Assembly: GCA_037043235.1 (NCBI GenBank)
Contig: JAWRVZ010000048.1
Coordinates: 2,176,001-2,240,000 of the forward strand
DNA length: 64,000 nt
Source: Rhodeus uyekii
Lineage: Eukaryota > Chordata > Actinopteri > Cypriniformes > Acheilognathidae
Direction: 5' to 3'
Of this stretch, positions 24,426-37,135 are shown piece after piece (position 1 is the stretch's first letter; each line of letters starts with the position of its first letter). Both the position numbers and the translations under genes were made by a program. A model generated the notes under the pieces. The model saw only the letters and a program-made list of their open reading frames with translations, did no database searches and was not told the origin of the DNA.

Positions 24426-27400
24426 AATGTAAACAGTGTATTATATGCAGCCTACTTACACATAACTGTACACTGTAATACAGTGATTAGTCAAATTAAG
24501 TACAACAAATATTACTTTGATAAATATTTTAAATAATATTTATTTATTTAAAATTATAGTAATAGCTGGCAAAATGTGTCATAATAATAATAATAAAAAA
24601 AAAAAAAAAAAAATGCCGCAATGCAAAAACAGAAAAATAACTAAATATATAAATGATTCTATAACTGGGTCCATTTAAGTGTTTTTACCCAGAATGTAAT
24701 TACTTTCAATAGAATCGTTTTTCCTTTGGTGGTGAAAAATGACCAACACACCATTCCTGACTCTTTACTTGAGTTTTTTTTTTTTTTATATATATTTACA
24801 AATTTTGTATCATATAGTTACAAAATGGAGGTGGAATAGTATGAAATGTTGCTTAGACTGAGCTCCAGCATCATGTTATGTACATCAAACTCTTGCCATG
24901 GGCTATACATGTACTCTCCACCGCAAGCTACTGTTTTACATCAGAAATTAAAATGCAAATGAAAACAGCTGGCAGCGAGAGATTGTAGAATAACAAGTCC
25001 AAGACACATACAGTACAACAGACGTCTTCATTTCAACACTTAATAGACAAGACACACGTGGCACTGAATGTCAACAAGCTCCTCGGCTCCTCCGAGGTAC
25101 ACGTGCTGTCATGTCGAGGTTAATCGACGATTGACATTGACAGTTTTTCAGCATACAACGCAGGTTATTTTAAACATTCAAAAACACTTTTCTAATTTCA
25201 ACTTGGTGGATGCATTTTGCACCTGCTCCGTGTAACACTTTATATCCAGCAGAGAGTGAGCTCTTCTCAAATAAGCACATGGAGCTTCCTTCAAATGGCC
25301 TTTGATTGAAAATTGGTCAAGCTCAGGAGTTCGGTTCCAATCTGCAAATGACTGAAAATAAAACTCTGAAAATAACCTCTGAGTTGCCTGCAGTTCTACA
25401 AGTTGTTGATGGCCATCTGCTACTTTATGCACCATGCGGCAAAACAAACTGAGCGAAGATACAATGGCTACCTGCACTGGAGGTTTCCATTCACCCGCTC
25501 AACATAATACTCCAGCCACAAATAAATGATTGATCCTGCAGTGAATTCCACCGGGCTAATCACAAAGGACTTGAATCAGCGCATTATACAATTACCGGGA
25601 TCAACGGGCTACGTCGCGGGAAATAACGACAGCTAGAAGTGCTGATTGTGTCTCTTCGGGCAGGTGTTCAACAAGATGTCTTGGGGGAACATGTTCGGTT
25701 TAATTAGCTCAATTTACAAATCTGCAGTTATTGCCGTTAAGTGGCATCGTGGAGGCGTTGTCTTGGACGCCACTGGCTCCTGTCATTACTGAGTATATTG
25801 GCAATCTGTAGTGATTTTCAAAGTTGACTTAACTTTTCAAACTTTAGGTTAACTACTCAGTCTAATCCCAGCGGTCATATCAGTGTTTTATTATTTGTGT
25901 GTTTTTTTTATCATGCAACTTATGAATCATTCATTTGTGAATAAGATGCAGATGAATATATATAAATACATGGACGTTAATTAAATCATTGGCTTGCATG
26001 CACAGGGATTTGCATTTTTATGTTATTGCGTCACTGCATCACCAAAACTGGATCATCTTTTTAAGGAAACACATTCTGTCTAGTGAAATGTGGAGCTTTA
26101 AATGGCTCTGGGAAATCTTGATGCTAAATTCATTCTAAACCTAGTTTGTCTCAAATCCACAATCAATACTGGATATTGTCTTACAGGCGATTCAATAAGC
26201 AGAAAGACACCTGAAATGAACTGAGAAAGCTGTCAGATTGCATTTACTATGCAACTATTTAACCGAACAATATTTGTGAACTATACTCATAATGTCCTGT
26301 CAGAAATGTGTCAATAAGTGCCACAAGAAAAGACAATCTCCCACTCATTCTATACGTAATGTTCCAGCACTCCACGGATATAATACATGAATGACAAGAA
26401 CATATTGTGATATATGACTCATCTCCGGACGTTTACTGTATGATGGATTGACTCACTGAATCAATGGCAGAGGTATCGCTCAATGAAGACTAAATAAGAC
26501 TCGTTGTGGAATGCTGAACACGTTGCAGTGTGATTGGTCTTCAAATGAGAAATTTGAGCGACAGAATGGACCACCGGTTGCCGAAAGTGTGTTTGTCCAT
26601 GGGCGTTTTATAATTTGGGGATGTGAAATTAAGAAGATTATAATTCAACTGAAGAAAATATTAGTGCTAGTTTGATCCCAAATGGCAAACCATCCCTTCG
26701 AGCTTCTTGAAACGACGGCTATATTAAAGCTGGCTTGTGGAGGACTGCAATGAAAGATATTTGATAAGGTTTGTATTACTACTATGAGCCGCACTCACAA
26801 TGGATTGGGAAAAATAATAACCAAAAAGAATGGGAGAAAGAGAGCAATGTTTTACAGCATTGCACGAAAGCCACAGAATTGAATTAATTCTCTTCTGGAT
26901 AGAGATTTGATCCTGTTAGCCATCTGCACCATCAGCACGAGAAATGGATTAGAGAGAAAGCTGAAGCTGATCAAACAGTCTGAGAAATCTCGGCTGATTC
27001 CCTCTTTATTTGAGGTCTCATTTTTTGAGTTTTTCAATATGATGTCTTGCATGTGAGCTGTATAGGAAGGGAGAATGAGAGCGAGAGAGAGGAATGAAAG
27101 GGGGTGAGCGGATTCAGCTCATGAGAGCAGCGCGTCATTAGAAGAAACGCAAGCAGGAACATGTCACTGAACTAACTTTGTCTTTTTAAAAGACGTGTAA
27201 TGTCGTGCTATTCTTGTAAACAGTATATTTTGAGTAACCTGCTTAAAAGGTTACACAACCTCTCAAGGAACACAATGAAGAGATACTTCACAATAACATC
27301 AAGAAAAACAAAAATAATTCAAATTTTTCTTAAAGGAAGTCTATGGATTATTACCAGTTAGCATATTGTAAAAAAACAACAACACATAAATTAAACTTTG

Positions 27401-28825
27401 ATAGAACACATGGAAATAATTTGTACATTGCCATAATAATAATTATAATGTACATACAATTATACTCTATGGCTCTGTTTTCTTTTATGCATTTTAAAAA
27501 TTCATTTGCTTAAAGGTCTCTTAAACAGACAAATAGATGAAAAGTACCTAATAAGTATAATCAAATTAATAAATAAAAAAACAAGTCAATTGTCTGTCAG
27601 CATTAAAATAATGAGAATTCAGGTTAAAATGTATAAATGTAAGAAAGAAAGGTTTTGCATGCCTGTTAATGCATTGCTGTTTTTGAACGTTTTATTCCAA
27701 ATCTGGCCTCATTAACTCATTTTAAATGGTCCAGCGCTATGACAAATGACTTGATAAAAATGCACATATTCCATGTAGTCTCTCAATTAATGTGGTCATT
27801 AAAATATGGTGCATAACAATTATAACACAATTAACTAAATGCTGTTTATGTCACCTTCACCTTCCATGTAACCAGTGTTTAATGTCAACTACCCTTATTA
27901 TGCTGTATATCGTGTATCTGTATATGTAGTGTTTTTGCATTGCCTTAAAAAAAAAAAAACATAAAATATATATATATGCATTTATTTTTTTTTAATATCC
28001 TTCTTATTTTAAGGAATATATATATAAAGAATAAATACAATAAAATAATATATATATATGATTTATTTTATTTTTTTGAATGGGAAGACTTAGACATGTT
28101 CTTTAACCAGAAAGTTAAGACTAACAGAAAGACTCCTGTCTGGAACGTCACTAGATTTCTATGACCCCATACAGTTTTTCACATCATTTCACTGTCAAGA
28201 CAGTTTGTGGGTCTGGAACATAACAGTCATTTTCCTCTTCTGCACCTCTTCATATTTCGATAACACGTTTCCCTGACGTCTCCTGACCAGAAGAGGCTTA
28301 AAGGAGGGCAGGTGAGCTGATTCCACCACATGCTTCCTTTTCAGAACAAAGATTATAGCTGACTGGAGGGAAATTGCATGCTGTGGGGGCCCATCACTGA
28401 CCTGGTCTAAGGTAGAAGAATGCAGACATTAAGGGAATTGTGGAGTAAGAGTCTGAACCACAAGACTTTGAAGAGTTGTATTGTGTTCAGACAACATGGG
28501 AATCAAGAAGTAGTGTAGAAGATACATGCTTTAAAAAGGGTTAAAAAAGGAAATGCTGGAGATGTTTATCAATCATTAAAGCATCGTCATGGTTTCCATT
28601 TTTACACACTCAGAAAACAAATGCAAAAAAAATACTTCTGGGGGTGCAACAGCTTATCACAGAGAAATCTTGGTACCTTATTATCCGTAAGTTCCACTGT
28701 AAAATCAAATCAAATACAGTTAAAATTTTAAGTTTTGTCAACTTGAAATGTAAAGCTATATGTAAAACTGATGGGTAAAAAGCGATCGGAATCCATTATA
28801 AAAACAGATGATGTGTCTACAGCTT
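24426..28825. other. Long unique AT-rich region
   Basis: No gene is recognised in 4.4 kb. A poly-A run is at about 24596-24613 and a T run at about 24774-24788; (TA)n-like tracts lie at about 27967-28058. The stretch 25490-25800 contains an unusually GC-balanced block (ACCGGGATCAACGGGCTACG and following) between TTAATTAGC-type motifs, and 28195-28420 is similar in texture; both are candidate conserved elements. The minus-strand frame 25178-25477 (99 codons) shows no family motif. Confidence 0.45.
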
Positions 28826-28980
28826 TCCTGTCTCTCAAACAGTAGAATGTGGCGCTTGCAACACCAAGGTCATGCGTTTGATTCCCAGGGGAAGCAAGAA
28901 CTGATTAGAGTGTCAGTGTGTTTCTTGAATGCAATGCAAGTCGCTTTGAAAAAAAGATTCTGCCAAATGTGTAAATGTAC
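28826..28980 (+). mobile_element. tRNA-derived SINE
   Basis: tRNA-like head with CAGTAGAATGTGGCGCTTGC and a B-box TGCGTTTGATTCCCAG, body AAGCAAGAACTGATTAGAGT, tail AAGTCGCTTTGAAAAAAAG..CTGCCAAATGTG. It is diverged in the tail by an A-run that replaces GGATAAAAG. Confidence 0.8.
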
Positions 28981-30599
28981 ACTGCATACTTTATACAGAT
29001 GCACACTTAGTTTCTGGCTTACACTCTTGAGTCTGTCGACAACAGGACAAACGTAAGAGTGAAAGAACGTTCTTAAGCCGCTGTGTTTGTGTGGTCTTTG
29101 TCAACCGCCGCAATCAACCTGCTGGTGAGGACGACTAACAGAAGGTTGAGATTGTGTATCGGCATTCGACTGCTTTTCCTGCAACTTTTTCACTGAATTT
29201 GTGGAATTGAATTTGTAATGAGAAATAAAATGGGCCGAAAATTGTTCACTGCTTAAATAGACGACCATCTTGAATTTCAGCTCACAAAAATACAATGCAT
29301 TCAAATGCAAGCTCAGTAAATCAATGCAATTCAATATGCTTTTTTTATTTATTTGATTACATTTGGCATTCAATTTCTTCCACACATATCTCAAGATAAA
29401 TGCAGGGAAATTATTCAGATTTTTCATTGTAGTGGCTAATTGAAAACATTTAGAGTACTAGCTCTTAAAGTATATATTTTGCAATACTAATATTTCAGTC
29501 CTACTTCAAAAATGCATGTGTTACTTGCTGACTCTTTGTGATTTCAAAACATTTTTCCAGCGTACATATTACTACTCTAATGTATAAAAATTCACCTTTT
29601 TTATGGCTAGATAATGTACAGAGTTGTCCTTTTCAGACCATCCTTTTCAGGTATAAGCCGTTTTACACCTGAAATTGAAATTGAAACAGTTTCAGGGATT
29701 CTCGTTTATGATGGACGCTTGTTGGCTGCTTAATCCGATTACAAGTTTAGTTTTGTTAAAAGAAAGACATTTGTCTACAAAACTAATTTCAAGCATTTTT
29801 TCAGTCATAAGAAACCGGTTCAGTCAAGCGTGTCCAAACTTGTGACAGAAAGTGTATTTACTTCAGTTTGAGCATGCAGGCAGACTGCCGTCAGAGAGCG
29901 AACGCCTCTGGATTCTTCCTGTGAGTTACAAATGATGCCATTTACCGTATCTCAGAAAGCTGCTCTGAAAGAACGTGGCTTTAATTAGCATTCCCTCAAA
30001 TCTCTGTTTCCCTCTTTTATCCAGCGGCACAGCACACGTTAGCATCGCTAGACAAGGGGATTGAAAGCAGCCCATTTTTCTTTTGGATTACCACTGTAAG
30101 CTCACATGCTTGACTACTCTTGCGAAAACTTTGCATTCTGCTTGGCTTTGCTAAACACCCTTTAATTGCCTTTTTATTTATTTATTTTATTATTTTACAT
30201 TTATTTTGAATTCATTGGGGTATTTAGGAAGATAAAGCACACGTGCTGAATTTCTGTAATAAGGAGGCTTTTACCCCAATGTAAATTTATGATTCATATC
30301 AATAGCTTTATGGAACACGTTAATCTTAATACATGCTACTGTGTTCTTACTTAGGTATTCATTTTCTATATTGGAAAGATACCTTTCACTGTACTTTAAC
30401 TATATCCATTTCCCAGAATACCTTAGCAACAGCCTAGCAACATGTTCATTCATGCTACCGACTTGCTAATTTATAGTAACTCTCTCAAACCAACTCGATG
30501 AACTTTATTCTCTAATTGTAAAATATTGTTTGAATAAAACATTGTTTCCAATCGCCATGTGTCTTTAGAGGCTCCATAATTTGAATACATTTAAAAATG
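28981..30599. other. Unique intergenic sequence; candidate regulatory block 29860-30170
   Basis: No gene is seen. The block 29860-30170 is repeat-free and has features common in developmental enhancers (GGCTTTAATTAGCATTCC, CCTTTAATTGCC), but this is only a hint. The minus-strand frame 29101-29427 has no motif. Confidence 0.4.
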
Positions 30600-30800
30600 T
30601 AGTGTATTCTTGTGATCAAAGCTGCATTTTCAGCATCATTACTCCAGTCTTTAGTGTCACATGATCCTTCAGAAATCATTCCCATATGATGATTTGATGC
30701 TCAACAAACATTTACTGTGATGAAAGCAGTTCATTTATTTTAAATGGAAGATTGATATGTTTTTAAGGATTCTTTGATAAATAGAAAAGAGCAACATTTA
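30600..30800 (+). repeat. Dispersed cyprinid repeat copy
   Basis: One of the better copies in the window: ATCATTACTCCAGTCTTTAG, then GTCACATGATCCTTCAGAAA, then a TTGATGCTCAACAAACATTT block and GGATTCTTTGATAAATAGAA. Common in cyprinid genomes by recognition; its class (non-autonomous DNA element or SINE-like) is not certain. Confidence 0.65.
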
Positions 30801-33594
30801 TTCTAAATAGCAATCAGATCATCATTTTAAGCAATTAATTAATTTAGCTTCCAGCAATCATGCTCGTTTTCAGAGCTCTTAGAAAAACAAAAACAACAGG
30901 TTTATGAACCTCTATGCACAATACAAACAGATTTAAAAACATGGAATGAGCCCCATGTGAGAGATTAGCACAAGATGGAATAATTTTGACCATATTTGAA
31001 CCATTAAAATTGACCAACTGACTTGAACGTGAAGCGCGGTCTTGTTAATCGCTGCTGCTAGACTAGGCGTGACTCTCTGTGCTGCTTGATTTGCTGCTGA
31101 TTTAACTGAGGAGAGCAAATTAGTGAGCTTAACTGCTCTCTGAATGGAACTAGTCAATTAACATATGCTTATAAGATGCAGTTATCCCACTGCATCCAGT
31201 CAAGTTGTTAACTAAAAGTCACTTTGCCCTGTAGATTAATGATCTATCCACGAAACCCTCCAGTATTAATTTAATATTTAACAGAACACTGAACAGGCAA
31301 GAGCCTGTGGATGTGAATATGATATGTGATTGATTCATAAACAAGATTTGATGTACGAACCAACAAATCTAGCTGCACACCATCACAATGTACCATCACA
31401 AGAGTCTCTTTTATATGGAAGAAGTAGCAAGCTAAATCCGATTGATTTGTTCATTAGCAATTGTATGTAGCATTTGCATCCCTTAATAACTGAGAGCAAT
31501 CATTAAAGCATGCATGAGAAGCATGAGCCATGCTTGAGATAAATATATCAAAGACATTGATATTGAGTTTTTTATAAATAAAATACAAAGCAAACAGCCC
31601 AGATCTTTAACTAATATTTCAACACTAAAGATGCAGATCTGTTGAAATAATCGGGAAGTTTATTTCCAGAACCCAACTACTGCACTATATGAACATGATC
31701 CGAACATCCACTTTGCGCCTCTAGAGAGAAAACAGACAATAGTCCAAAAGTCTTACACATAAAATGATGCAGAGATTAAGATAATCTTTAAATTGCTGCA
31801 GACTTGGGAAGAAACGGTGCTTTGTTCCAGACTGTTGTTTTCTTTTAATCTTTTCTTTGATTTGGAATCCTTTTAGTAGATACAGTATTTAATCGGCATG
31901 TCTATATGCATAGTCAGTTACCATGACAACATGGAGAAGGAATGGCAAGTATGACATGCACCACTCAGGCTAGTTAGTGAAAGGCAGACTATTACACTCT
32001 GGCTTAGAATTTATTTCCTGTACCGAGTGTGGGAGTGCTTGCATATGCATTCACAAGCATATGCCCATGTGGAAATTGTCACGTTTATCCCTGAAAACAC
32101 GCTAAAACTCCACAACAGATCTGTATATTAACCCTTGAGGTACCAAAAATTGAATGAGTTGTGTGTGGGTGGTTTTTAGAGTTTAGTTAACGTTTAGTTA
32201 GCATATTAATTTTATTAAAAAACAAAAACATCTTCCTGCTGTAAAAATAAAATGGAGCACATTATCCATATTTTTTTTATTTTTTTTGTAAATGCTAAGG
32301 GAGGAGTTTTATTGAAATGTTGGTTATACAATATAACCAAGAACTGCAAGTGGTATTAATTTATGCATTTGTTTGTTGGATGGATTAATTTATGGGGGAA
32401 AAGTCTACAGGACACACAGTGCTGACAAAAAAAAAGGCATGTATCTGATAATGTGACACGTGGCAACAGTTACTAAGACATTGTTTTGAGCTTTTTTGTT
32501 GTTGTTGATTTTTTAATTTTTGATCTCATGGTTTTACAGATTCAAGGAATATTTATCAACCCCACAGATAATTTTCTTACAATGCAATTGATCTAGAAAA
32601 CCATGTGTGTAACCGTTTTCATCTGACTTGAGTTTTAAAAACAGAGCAAAACAAACTCTTAAGATGAAGAAGCGACTCACATTTGCATGAATATGCATCA
32701 TCTAACATGATGTTTTTGACATCGGATGGGAAGCTTGAAAATAACCTAAAGGCTAACAGATGATAAACAAAACCTCAGCACTTCTCCAGCCGGATATCCG
32801 TGGTGAAGAAAGAACGAGAGATGGGAGAGAAAAACCCCAATACTTCCCAAGCACACACAGGTCAATCAGTTCCTTTTTTTCATCCCTACAAGAAGAAACA
32901 AACAAAGATGAAATATGCCTCCCTGCAAACTGAAATGATTCTGCTCTATTTATTTAAAACATCAGAACTAGTTAAAAGGTCATCCACTCTTATATTGATG
33001 TCACACTGGGTCAGGTTTAAACATAACAGAGTTATGGCACTCTCGGGTTATTGCAAGGCTGCATGTTGTGATCGTCTTGAATGATTGCATAGCTTCATTC
33101 CTGTGCATTTACTCCGTAGTTTTACTACTGCTGACAATCAAACATGCATTATGAAATTCCTCGCTATAAGAGAGACAATGAAGCGTGTTAGAACCTTGAG
33201 AACATAAAAATTACTAAACTATATTTGTGCGCGTGTGCTTTCTGCACAACCACACGCTCTATATCTGGACTTTTCACACTCACTGACCGCTCATGGATCG
33301 CCTGACAGCCTATATCTAGCACAGAATATCGGAAACTGCTTTCTCCAAGCCAGCTTCAATCAGCTCAACATGGTTTTACACTACAAAGACAATTCAAGTA
33401 AATTAAACAATAATTCAATGAGTAATTATGTTAAAACAACAAGAATACAAATAATATACATCCTCACCGTCAGCTCTATAAGCACACCTGTTCAATTTAT
33501 CCTCAACGCAAATATCAAATCAGACAATCACATGGCAGAAGCTAAATGCATTTAAAATTCATCTCAAATTGATGCTTTCTTTAGTACGTACTTA
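30801..33594. other. Unique intergenic sequence; candidate block 30930-31200
   Basis: No gene is recognised. The stretch 30930-31200 is high-complexity with GTCAATTAACATATGC and other AT-core motifs, and is a candidate conserved element. The frames at 32800-33084 and 33235-33555 carry no recognisable domain. Confidence 0.4.
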
Positions 33595-33720
33595 TTTTGA
33601 AAAAAAGTGATTACTTCACGATTGCTAAAAAGTATGTTCTGTGTAGTATGAATGTGTGTAGTAAGAATGTAATCTGGACAAGTTGTCCTTTATCATGTGA
33701 TCTACCAGCAACAGTTGCTC
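33595..33720 (+). repeat. Dispersed repeat shared with 15440-15570
   Basis: Colinear with the 15.44-kb copy: TGATTACTTCACGATTGCTA, GTGTAGTATGAATGTG, ATCTGGACAAGTTGTCC and ATCATGTGATCTACCAGC blocks. This copy has a small internal duplication of the GTAGTA-GAATG motif. Confidence 0.55.
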
Positions 33721-33897
33721 TGCCATTCATATATCCTCTCCCGTGGCCTTATGGGATAGTAAAGAGTCCATCATATGGACACTTCAGAATATGGTCATCC
33801 GGGTACTTTTCTTCTACCCTTTATGAATACTGTGATCTCGGACATATTAACAACAGGGAAGTATGTGGTTTTGGATGCAGCCAATGGGTTCACTATA

Positions 33898-34092
33898 CTC
33901 AAATGGCCTCAAAAAAATCAACCGATCTCCTTCTAATAGAGCAGATTTGGGATGTGGTGGAACAGGTGTGTGACGCTTTAATGTCAAGTTTGACCAAAGT
34001 CTTTTGGTAACCTTGTTAAACTTTTGCCATGAAGAATTAAGGTATTTCTGGGGGTCCAACCAATGTGTACCTTATAAAGGGGCTGGCTAGTG
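33898..34092 (+). mobile_element. Tc1-like transposon, 3' end
   Basis: The last part of a Tc1-like transposase gene and the right terminal repeat, followed by TA (34093-34094). Visible blocks are IEQIWDVVEQVCDALMS (about 33938-33988, equivalent to IERLWDVVER..), GAAGAATTAAGG and GGGGGTCCAACC before the terminus GTGTACCTTATAAAGGGGCT..TAGTG. This is a third Tc1-like family or subfamily in the window, distinct in its terminus from 5998. Confidence 0.75.
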
Positions 34093-34094
34093 TA

Positions 34095-35530
34095 TGTAGA
34101 GGAATATGTATTGCAATGCAAAAAGAGACCAATGGTGAAAAGGTGCAAGGTTAAACTTAAACTACCAATAAAATAGATATTGAGGGAACATTTCACTAAG
34201 AAACCCGAAATCAGTGAGGGAGCAAAAATCCAGCGATCCAAACAACTCATCATAAACTTTTAAGACAGGATTAAGCTCTTATTTATGAATCAGCAAAGTC
34301 TGCGTGATGTGTTGAAGGAAGGTGATGCTAATAGCTTCGCAAATTAGAAAGTAATCCCTGTAATTTGGCAAACCTTGAGCCTCAGAAGGTTAGGATGTGA
34401 GACTGTAATACTTTCATAAGTGCCAAACCATACGCCAGTGATTAAGAAGAACTTCATGCTAAAGTGGAACTGGAAAAATGTAATGTCAAGCCCTGTTTAG
34501 TGACTCGTTCTACAGGTTACATCAATACGACAGCAGGTGGAAATAACTCAAGAGATTCATTCAAAAATACTTACTGATTCAGTACTATACTTACTGATCC
34601 AGTCGCACACAAATAACTATTCCAAACTTCTGAATTATGTCCACCAACATAGAATGTCAGCTGAATATTGACTTCTTGCTTATTTAACAAGAAGTTTTAT
34701 AAAAGCGGAATCGCACTTGCGATCATTATGCTAGTCTGTGGAATCCTGGCTGATCTTTGGCATCTACTTAACGCTCATTGGAAATAATAATAATAGCAAG
34801 AGCTTTAATATTTACAGTGTATGTCGTATTGGAAATGGCATTGCTTTTGTCATAAACACGCTCAAATGTATCTTTAAGTAGGTCATGAAAAATTTTCTAT
34901 TTGGAAACATTCAACATTCTTTGCTCTCTGGCAATGTTTATTTTCCTCATATTTCTGTAACTGCTCAGACTTTCAGCATATGGGTGATACACTTGTGTTG
35001 ACAATACTTACAGCCAGTACAGTAAAAAAAAAAAAAATACATGTCAGGCACACTATAGCCTGAAATAAAAATATAAAATTCATAAAAGCCAAATAAGACT
35101 TTGGATCCAGATATTCACAAAGTCAACGGAAATATTAATTTAATACACGTCCGAATGGCTCCTAATCTACATACATCAGCAGACTGTACAAACAGGGCTA
35201 TTTTTGAATTTGACATCGAGGATAGCCTGTAGGCAAATGATTACCGTTAATGAACTGCTGCATAATTCATGAACTTATATAAATGCATTGGTTGAGCCCG
35301 AGTCTCCTTTGCCAGGTGTTGGGCTCTTTATATGGCGGATGAGTCCTTCACTGGGCCACACCATGCAATTTCATAAGGCAGCAGGTCTGAGGAAAGAGCC
35401 TGCAGGTGTAATCTCTTGCAAGGTTTCTAGGGACACGTGCTCAATAGCCAAACATCTGTTTATGATTGCAGGAAAAAAAATATAGGACTGTAACCTTCCT
35501 CTGCATGTAGAAGGCTTTTCCTAAACTCTT
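34095..35530. other. Intergenic, nothing recognised
   Basis: AT-rich with an A run at about 35024-35037. No gene or known repeat. Confidence 0.5.
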
Positions 35531-35622
35531 AAGAACTGATTAGAATGTCAATGTTTCCTGGAATGCAGTGTAAGTCGCTTTGGATGAAAGTGTCTGCCAA
35601 ATGCATAAATGTAAATGTAACT
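35531..35622 (+). mobile_element. tRNA-derived SINE, tail half
   Basis: Has AAGAACTGATTAGAATGTCA, then GTAAGTCGCTTTGGATGAAA and CTGCCAAATGCATAAATG with the short TAAATG repeat at the end. The tRNA-like head is missing. Confidence 0.75.
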
Positions 35623-35847
35623 CAAAAAAATTATGCTGGATTAATTTACATTGTTGTGTGTTCTTGACAGATGGTCTTCAAACTATGCCACATGCAACAC
35701 AATTAGAAGTACTATATTAATGATAATGACCTTACCGATAAAGAATAACCTTCAAGTTCTGCTAAGCAATAATAAACTACAGTATATATACCACAAAAGT
35801 TGCTCTTTCATATCTTTAATCTGTAGGTAGAGATCTCTTATTCTCTA

Positions 35848-35890
35848 TTGTGAGTGGCTTTGCTCAAAATTGTCTGCTAAATGCATACAT
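35848..35890 (+). mobile_element. tRNA-derived SINE, tail only
   Basis: Only the diverged tail survives: GTGGCTTTGCTCAAAATTGT followed by CTGCTAAATGCATAC, about 225 bp after the previous fragment in the same orientation. Confidence 0.55.
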
Positions 35891-36422
35891 GACAGAATTG
35901 TTTGCAGACTTTATCTTGGCACAATCTGTTTACTGTTTGAAACATGTTGAGATTTCCTCAGAAACTCTTGGGACTGTGAAACTACATGGGTCTACTAAAA
36001 AAATAGCAGGAGACTTCTAAATCTCCATTTTAATCACATAGCTGTCTGTTTTTTGTTTTGTTTTTTTGTTTTTTTCTGATGTTAAGCGGATCTCATTTGT
36101 GATTTTTCTTTCTTACACTTCCAGTTGTAATACATTTTGCTTTTCCTGTGTCAGTAAGTTGTCACAGTGTGCCGTACGGAGAGACTTTCATTTATCTAGA
36201 CAAAGACGAGAGCAAGAATCCGGCCCTGATAATCACTCAGCTGTTCAAAGACTGTGCTTTAATATCATTTTGATTTAAGCAACCATGAGGGATAAGAAGA
36301 AATATAGCCTTCTATTATCTTCTGCAGCTTGAGCAGCTTAGAAACAACTGTGCATTTGGAGAAGGTACTATTGGTAGCGTTTCCCCCAGGAGCACACAGT
36401 GTAAGCAAATGCATATAAATAA
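35891..36422. other. Intergenic, nothing recognised
   Basis: T-rich; no gene is seen. Confidence 0.5.

Positions 36423-36465
<43 letters not shown>
36423..36465. repeat. (TA)n microsatellite
   Basis: About 20 TA units with one TATG interruption, immediately upstream of the L2 fragment. Confidence 0.95.
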
Positions 36466-36471
<6 letters not shown>

Positions 36472-36499
36472 CAAAAGACAATTTTGACCTGAGTATTTA

Positions 36500-37135
36500 T
36501 CAATCTGTCGTCTTGTCCTTTTCTTCTGAAGTCTATTAAGTCACATATCTACATTAAGATCCAGAGCCTCAAACTCACACACACTCTTCAAAACATTCAA
36601 CTCTCTCCTCTGTCTCCCTCCACCTCTTTAACTGCCAATAAGTTTGCCAATTTCTACATTGACAATACGACAACTATCAGCAGTCAGCTCTCGACTCCAC
36701 ACACACAGGAACATTGACCAACCACTTCTACAGCCATAAACCTTCTCTCCTCCTTCGACCCTCTCACAGAGGCAGACGTATCTAAACATCTCCTCCCTAG
36801 CCAACCCATCACTCATTCTACAATCTCCTTCATTTTTACCAGCACTTACACACATCATCAACACATCTTTCCACATTGGAACTTTCCATACGGCATTCAA
36901 ACATGCTGAGGTAACACCACTACTGACAAAACCCACATCACTCGTAGATAATTACAGACCTGTCTCTCTCATGCCATTCATAGGAAAACTACTTGAACGA
37001 GTCTCTGCAGTTTGATTTCATCAACGATTATCCAATCAAGGTCGTGCAGAAATCTTGGAGTGAGGATCAACTGACCTTCAAAGACCACATTGTGAAGACA
37101 GCTTGATCATGCAGGTTTGCGCTACACAATACAAA
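36500..37135 (+). mobile_element. L2-clade LINE fragment with internal deletion
   Basis: A decayed piece of a CR1/L2-type LINE ORF2. In order it shows a LLSSFDPLTE-like linker (about 36740), PALTHIINTSFHIGTFHTAF (about 36837-36896), VTPLLTKP, VDNYRPVSLMPFIGKLLERV (about 36945-37004), the start of the reverse-transcriptase fingers. Right after a stop near 37015 it jumps to an LGVRIN..FKDHIVKT-like block (about 37053-37100), which normally lies well past the YADD active site. The whole catalytic palm is therefore deleted, and several stops are present. Not functional; different subfamily from the element at 61291-64000. Confidence 0.8.

Noticed and set aside
25178..25477. 99-codon minus-strand frame as an exon
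   Set aside because: No recognisable family motif, no clear splice sites and random-looking composition.
33597..34010. 137-codon frame as a host gene
   Set aside because: Its second half is the decayed end of a Tc1-like transposase and its first half is a dispersed repeat also found at 15440.
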